64,000 bases of DNA from Uloborus plumipes (lineage: Eukaryota; Arthropoda; Arachnida; Araneae; Uloboridae), in the NCBI GenBank assembly GCA_038373865.1, contig JAXGGA010000020.1, positions 62,001 to 126,000 of the forward strand. Direction: 5' to 3'. The notes beneath the pieces were generated by a model. It was not told the origin of the DNA and made no database searches. It saw nothing but the letters and a program-made list of their open reading frames with translations. Of this stretch, positions 57,236 through 64,000 are shown piece after piece; within the stretch, counting starts at the first letter, position 1; every line of letters starts with the position of its first letter. The position numbers and the translations under genes are program-made.

Positions 57236-60200
57236 TAGCCTTCTTCAACAACCGTAACAAAATCTCTCAAATTGATCAGAAATAATGTACAGCTAACATA
57301 ATTACTTTTATCATCAATTCCACTTTGTTTTTTTTTTTACTCGAGCAGTTTTAGGATAAAGAGTCATTCTGAAGTACTATCGTGTGACAGGGCAAAAACC
57401 TGCAGAAATTGTATCCTAGATCCACACTTGAATGCAGTGAAAAACATCCTAAATGCTCATTTACAATCAACGCTGCTTTTGAGAAAATAGAAAAAAAAAG
57501 AAGATGACAGAGAGAAAAAAAAGCTTTTTGCTTCTTTTTGATTACAGTCATGATTTTTTTTTTTAGTAGTGAAATGTGTTTTTTTAGGCATTTTTCAATA
57601 CAAGAAAGTATTGATTAGATTGCTTTTTTATTCATTGTTTTTTTTTTTTTTTTGCTGTTAGTTTCCTTAACAATCATTATTTATAAATACGCTTTAAACT
57701 GAATTTAAACTCTTGGCAGTGCAATAGAATTTTTAGCTGTTTAGAAAAAGATGTTTTGCTAAAAATAGAATTTCAGAAAACTGTACACACACACACTCAA
57801 AAAAAAATAAATAAATAAAAAGTGAAAACTGTGGAGTAAAGAACCCATGGTTTTAATAGAAGCTGCCAATCCTTACATAATAAACGTATAAGTTTTTTTT
57901 TTTACTGACATTATGCTTTTAACATGCAGTTAATCTCATTTTTACTTATCAGTATTGTTGCTGAAAATCATAATACGTAATGATTACTTAACTCAGTTGA
58001 AGAATAACTTTACTTAAAAGAAGCTAACTGTTTGGATCACAAACTTCGATCAGTTTTTTATTCAAGTAAACTTGCAGTAGAAATATAATTTGACGCCATT
58101 CATTTATAAGTATTGACTCTCAAACTATTTTCTACTACAATAACCCAGATTGGTAATGTCAATTTGCGAGAACTAGATAGTAATTTTATAATTTGGTAGA
58201 CAATGAATAAATGCACGGAATAGCGAGTAAATACATGGGAGGGGTTGGAAAATAACATTAAATTGTGTTATATAATTTTTTTGGGGGAGGGGGTCGCACG
58301 GATACATTTTCAGCTGTTGTTCCGTAGTGGCATGGATTTTAAAATCACCGTTATCGAAGACTTTGGATCGCCAAAGAAAAATAAAAATCTTAGAAATATT
58401 TTTGGCGAGAGAAGACGTAAGAAAAATTTTAACTACTGTGGTAGTAGTGTAAATTCGAAATATTTTTTTTGGGGGATAAACACGTTACACATAATATTAC
58501 CAACAGACATATTATTAAAACCAAGCAAATGGACTACAAATGCTAAAGAGAAGTGATGACTAAGCAGAAAGTAGAAATGGTTCGAAGTGAACGTATAATA
58601 CTGCGAAAAATAAATTTTATAGAGATTGAGAGTTATTTTTTTCAAGATGATTTTAATTCAAAAGGAACAAATGATTTTACCTTCAGTGTATAAGAACAAT
58701 GTACCAAACTGTTCATCATTCAAATTAAAGTCGTTCATTTTTAGCAGATTGTACTACACCGTTCATTTTAAAGTGTTGCTCTTATAGACCTATTAATTCA
58801 TGAAAGACACCCGATACAAAGAAATGTTTAATTATTGTAACATCCCCTCATTAGGGGTGTTACAGGGTGGTTAGGGGTGTACTCCTACTAGAGATGTAAT
58901 GGGTATTGTTGAACTATTTGAGGCAAAAGTTTTTTTTTATCACATTGATGTAAATCAAAGGTGAATGAAAGATATACCATAATATCTAAAAAAGGTTTAT
59001 CAATCTAGCATTTCTTTGGTCTCGTGTAACGGTGTACATTGATTATTTTGACTGAGAACTCTAAAGCAATCTGTGAGGTTTAAAGAAAATGCTTTTTTTC
59101 ATTACAAAAGTAATTTCTAAGAATTTGTTTAGTTCCATTTCTACTTATACAGAAAAATGTTTATGAAACCTTGATTTCTGTACTTGAATATTTTTGTGAA
59201 ATCATGAAGTTTAATAAATTTGTGGTAAGCTTGCATTGGAGTAAAAATAGATTGACAATAATTATAAAGCGACTATTCTTTCCATATTTGAGGATTCCAG
59301 TTTAGTAACTCATAATGTGCATGATGACTTTTTACAAACCCAAAACCTCGTTTAAAAATAGCGTTTGTGCATTGAAAAGTAAATTCATTTACATTTATTT
59401 CCCTGACAGACTAAAGCGTAAAAAAAATAATAAAAAAATAAGCAACCCCAAACTGCTTTATTTAAAATCAAAAACTTCCACCATAGCAATAAAACCCGAA
59501 TCCAACAGTGGGTTAACGACCACAAAAAAACCGCTTGTGAAAAAAGTGTGAAGAGTAAAACTTTTCTTCATCTTTCCCAGAGGTACATTAATGGTTTTAC
59601 GTTTTTATTTCAACTCGTTTTACCCAGAGATCATTTTACATCATATATCACGTTCCTTCTCTGCAACATTCATACGATAGGAGAAAAGAATTATGATTAA
59701 TCATGTTCCATTGCAAAGTTCCTGTAAGGAGTCAGGGAATAACTTTTCTATGTCTCTGTCGGCTTAAGGGACCATGTACATTTTTTCTCCCGGAATCTCC
59801 CTGCTTACATTGAAATGTAGCCATTTCTCGATTTTTGCAGAAAGAATTAGTTACTTAAGGTAACTTCTGGCTAAACAATTAAGATGTGTCGTTTTATGTT
59901 CCATTTTTATGGCCGTTTCATTCTTCTTTCGAGGACATATTAACGTCAAATCGTACCAATAATTTCTGAGAAACGCCCGTTCGCTTCAAAAAATGTTCCG
60001 CGTTTTATTTGGATTGTGATTGCACCGTCCGCGTTATTTTTAATGACATGTCATTTGTAACTTTATGTGGATTGCAAATGGCAGCGCATTATTTCCTTTG
60101 AAGTTATTTCCCCGAGTTGTTGAGTCATTTGAACAAGTATTTAAATGCTCATAGGGGGCAAATATGAGCTAATTGCTTCTTATTGAAGGGATACGTCTGT

Positions 60201-63200
60201 CTGATCGCTGAAATATTAAATAAAATTAACTTTTGTTCCGTGTGAAAATGAGAGAATGGGTGTAATTTAAGCTGACAGGAAAATGTGAAAGCAAAAACTG
60301 CAAATGGGTGTTATTTTGAAGTACGGATAATTTAATAAATTAACTTTTACTGCAAAGCTAAAGCATGGGGAACTTTTCTTCCTCCAAAACGAAAGATAAA
60401 AAACGCAGTGTAACAATACATATTTTTGCTCTTTTTAAGAATAATTCTCGTTCATTAAATCAAATTAAAAAGTATTATCATATACATTAGCTCATCAGCT
60501 CTAGCGTGGAACTAAATCTTCTAGTTAAAGAAAAGGAACACTGACTATTGATATAGTAATAATTTATAATGACAAAGGAAATCAAATATGTATTTAATGT
60601 ACCATGTTTAAGTTGTGGTGATTAGACTTAATCATTTAATTAGTTAAATACTACAACTACAGATATTAGTAATTTGCTGCATTAGTAGTATTATTTAGTT
60701 TTGCGAGCCAAATAATTTAAAAATGAAGTTTTAATTACTACAGCCTAAGTATTTGATAGATTTTTGAGTTTGTAATGCTTTTAAAGCTTGCTTAATTCTC
60801 ACTTTTCTCCAAATATTAAGTATGCACATTTTGCTAAATTTCGTGGATAATTACTATTTATATTACTTGAAATTCAATCAATATGACTCGAAATTTAGTC
60901 TTTTTATTGATCTTCACATGTACTTAAAACTAATGGTGATGAAAAAAGAATCATAGACATCAAAATGAAATTACATTAAAACAAACTTTTCAGAATTTTA
61001 ACAAAATTTTGTGCTGAATTCTTTAATGCTTTATGCCTGCTTATCTTTCATTTCGTGTCTTTCTGTGTCTATCATACATCTTTCAGTGCGCAAAAGTGCG
61101 TTTGTATGACTTACAAATTAGTGAGTTTATTTGAATTGGTCAGTTAATTTCTCCCTTAAAGGCTTGTTTTTAATTTACAACGACACAATAACAAATGCTA
61201 TTCACTAGTTTAAAACATATGGCAATAATTATGATAGGAAAGCTTCGGATTTTTATGAACACAGTTTTTGTGTAATAGCTATTTTTTAACAAATTTATAC
61301 CTCATTAATACTTTAGAGATTTTTAAATCGCGATCTGTTCACTTAGTTAGAATTAATACAAACTGAAAAAAAAAATCTCACATTCTGAGTCACTTTTCTA
61401 AAAGGTAAATCAATATACTTGATAGAAATGTATGGATTTTGAATGCTAATTTACACGGAAACCAGAAAACGCAAAAACGTTAATAGAAAATCAGAGAACC
61501 ATTTAAAATGCTGATGGCCTTTTGTAAAACTTTTCGGAACTACTTAATGCATTGATGACTACATTAGTTTAAGCAGAAGAAAACTGCTGGAAGACTCTTC
61601 ATCAGTTTTAATCTCAACATTCTCCCCCCATCTAGGTCTAGCAGCAACAACAATGAAACCAAACGCTCTAGTATTCAACAAGCAAATGCAATATTCTGCC
61701 TTGAAAATTACTATTCAAAGCACAGAATTATCTGGAATGTGAATTAACATTGCTTGAGAAAACGTGGGCAGCAAATTGAAGCTGCTAGTTGCACAAACCG
61801 TCAGGGACGCTGCTCAGTGACCATCGCAATCTCTCGCTTTATATTATTTATTTACGTATTTATTTTTTTACGATTTGATTCGTTTGGGATTTCCAGAAAA
61901 GAGCGAAATAATAAGAATACTCGTTCTGCATTTTAAGCGAGAGGGTCCCCGCTAGGAATTCCTTCTGTAAATGAGATTTATACACAGCATTATTCCCTTA
62001 ACTGGTCGGAATTCAACTCCAGTTTTCAAACCACAAACAATGTTCATTCTGAGTTTTGCGCTTTTCTTGTGTTATTATTTCCACTGGAATAAGAAAATAG
62101 AACCTTGATTTATATTCGCACTGGGACGCAACAGCATATAAAGGGAAGGTTCTCCGCACCCTTTTTTTTGTTGGCATTCCCGCTAAAACTTCGTGATCGT
62201 TGTGGATTCAAAAAAGAACAGAAACAAAATTTAATCGAAGTTAAACGCTTTTTGATATCCAGTATACAACGTACGTGGCTGGTAAGTCAATATCAGCTTT
62301 CACTGTTCTCGATTGAGCTGTTTATTTGCAATTTTAAAAGACATTTTTGAGTTGTTATTGCCTTCTTCTTCGTGGATCAAAAAAAAAAAAAAATCCTTTT
62401 GATACATAAACTATCATCATTTAAAAATAAAGATGGGATATGTTATGTTTCAGCAGTTTGACATTTTTAAACATTGACAAAAATATCGTTGACATTTTTA
62501 TAACAAATCAATTGTGTTTTATGTTATTAGAGTAATCTCTCGTTACGTCGTGGACCGTTACATTGCCCATTTGAATATATCTCTGTTTTAGTTCGTCTCC
62601 CAAAAAGGTTATTTATAAAAAAAAAAAAAAAAGTTGCGTTGCATTTACAATCATAAAAAAATGATATGTTTTATTTCTTAGAAAAAGTATGTGCTTTTTT
62701 TAATCAGGGAACAAAACTGATATATTGTCCACACATATCGCTCGTAGCAGTTTAATCGGCTACTTTTGTTTCGTACCGCACACCAATAAACAAATTTAAA
62801 CTATTATTAATTATTATTTTTTTTTTAGTTTAAAAATGGTTGGATTATTTTCGTATCACAATAAATTAATATTTTTGTAGAGGTACTTGTCGTTAATTTT
62901 ACGTTAATCCTGTTATTTTTCTGACCACAGTTATGTCACGCTTTCGGATACATCGCGTTTTTTTTCTTTGCTCTCGACACGAGCGATATAGAGACGGGTT
63001 GATGGTGGTTTATTTATTTCGGTTTTCGGTAAGTCTGGTTTTCAAAATTTTCTTAATTCAAAATAATGAATTAAGATACTAAATAGGCCCTTCACTCGTC
63101 CACTAAATTTATTACTTATCGGTTTTTTTTAATTCTATCTATAAGCAATATGTTAACATTAAAAAAAAAAAAAAAAAGAAAAAAAAAGAAAAAGAAAAAG

Positions 63201-64000
63201 TCTTAGTTATGGATTAATTCTCATTTTTGATTGTTTTAAAGATCAATCTATGGAAATAAAATAACTACAAAAGTGATATGATACAAATATAAAAGCTGAT
63301 AAACTGCAGCCAAAGAATCACGGTAAATTAAAAAAATATTTATCAGAGCTGTGTTGCGGGAACTATCAGAAAAGCAAGAGTAAATTATCAGTAAGTCCTT
63401 GTCACAAATTTCCAATCCCCCCCCCCGTCCCCATGTTTCTGAAAAGAAAAACAAAAAGGTGAAAAAAGAAAGGGGAAAAATTTAATTATCATGGAAAGTT
63501 TTAAAAATCTGTTTTAGATTTCTTTAAATCACATTATCTTTTTCTTGACTTTTGATTTATTTTTGTTTTGTGAAAAAAATAAGAATATAATAAGAGTTGA
63601 TTTTAGCTTGTAAATTCTGTAGAAGAAAGTAATCACTTATTTATTTCCTGACATGGATCCATAAAATGTCTATCATCATCTTTAGATGACGAAATTATCA
63701 CTCCTTTTTTTGGTGCATTCATATAATTTAGTATAGATTGGGAATACTTTCCGAAAAGTTTTCCACCAATTGAAAGTGTTATTTAAGTTTTTCCAGGAGA
63801 CAAAACTTTGTGTTCTTTCTCCATTTTTAAAGTCGTAATATATTATATATGTTTAAACAATTTTTAATGAATGATAAGTACTCTCTTTTTTTGATACAAA
63901 AATAATCAGTAGCAAAACCATATTCGATCTTGAAAAAAGTGGGAGGTGAAAACTGTTGAGTTAAATTGGATTGCTACAGTGCAACATAAAAAAGCACTAT
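57236..64000. other. AT-rich sequence, no gene recognised
   Basis: Short open frames at 57,351-57,551 (-), 58,245-58,556 (+), 59,315-59,551 (+) and 62,105-62,350 (+) resemble no family; the 59,315 frame is Lys-rich low complexity. The stretch 59,690-60,290 and a smaller one at 61,740-61,980 are less AT-rich, nonrepetitive and closed in all frames. Homopolymers include A- and T-runs at 57,636, 62,380, 62,618 and 63,160 and a C10 run at 63,417. A small inverted repeat, ACATCCCCTCATTAGGGGTG, lies at 58,842. Confidence 0.45.
59690..60290. promoter_or_regulatory. higher-complexity noncoding stretch, possible regulatory element
   Basis: About 600 bp with balanced composition and no repeats, closed in every frame. 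It contains TF-site-like words such as CCTTTGAAG (TCF/LEF-like) and TTTTATGGCC (Hox/Cdx-like), but such words are common by chance. The call rests only on the contrast with the AT-rich, repeat-filled surroundings. Confidence 0.25.

Noticed and set aside
58245..58556. A 103-codon frame containing MDFKITVIEDFGSPKKNKNL.
   Set aside because: It looks slightly protein-like, but homopolymer runs of T and G define much of it and no splice, start or family evidence exists.

Overview
The window is AT-rich nuclear DNA from a eukaryote. It has no long intact host gene, a dense population of cut-and-paste DNA transposons and their MITEs, two Helitrons, a tRNA-derived SINE, and many long poly-A and (TA)n tracts. 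The Tc1/mariner, pogo, piggyBac-type and Helitron content fits an arthropod; a chelicerate such as a spider is my best guess, by inference from family resemblance only. Most of the 64 kb looks intergenic or intronic.

Layout. 1-1.6 kb: a roughly 534-bp unit in tandem plus an inverted copy. 4.4-4.8 kb: a 108-bp tandem repeat. 5.3-8.1 kb: two copies of a CACTG/TA MITE and a SINE. 13.3 kb: a 57-bp exon-like segment on the minus strand. 14.2-15.6 kb: a decayed pogo/Tigger element. 15,575-18,656: 3,082 consecutive bases with no G on the plus strand, the strangest feature here. 19.4-21.2 kb: a MITE carrying a nested piggyBac-type MITE (TTAA duplications), a GC-richer exon-like island at 20.3 kb, and another MITE. 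23.3 kb: a pogo-type MITE. 25.1-26.3 kb: a Tc1-like element with DD36E spacing. 27.5-34.4 kb: three more MITEs. 37.4-40.1 kb: a DD37D (maT-like) mariner between two CACTG MITEs. 45-50 kb: a MITE, retroelement and transposase scraps, and a foldback-like pair of inverted elements. 51.1-57.2 kb: a nested transposon cluster interleaved with (TA)n microsatellites, holding a Helitron end, a near-intact 2.0-kb DD41D element whose transposase has one in-frame stop, a pogo MITE with its own nested insert, and a Helitron carrying a helicase C-terminus and a tRNA-like module. 57-64 kb: AT-rich sequence with no recognisable gene but some higher-complexity stretches.

The features do not form a pathway; they record transposon activity. 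At least eight loci carry the CACTG MITE, three MITEs show TTAA duplications, and several insertions are nested, which gives a relative order of events. The only hints of a host gene are short open segments with splice-like borders, mainly 13,287-13,343 and 20,330-20,468 on the minus strand; they could be exons of one large intron-rich gene but are unproven.
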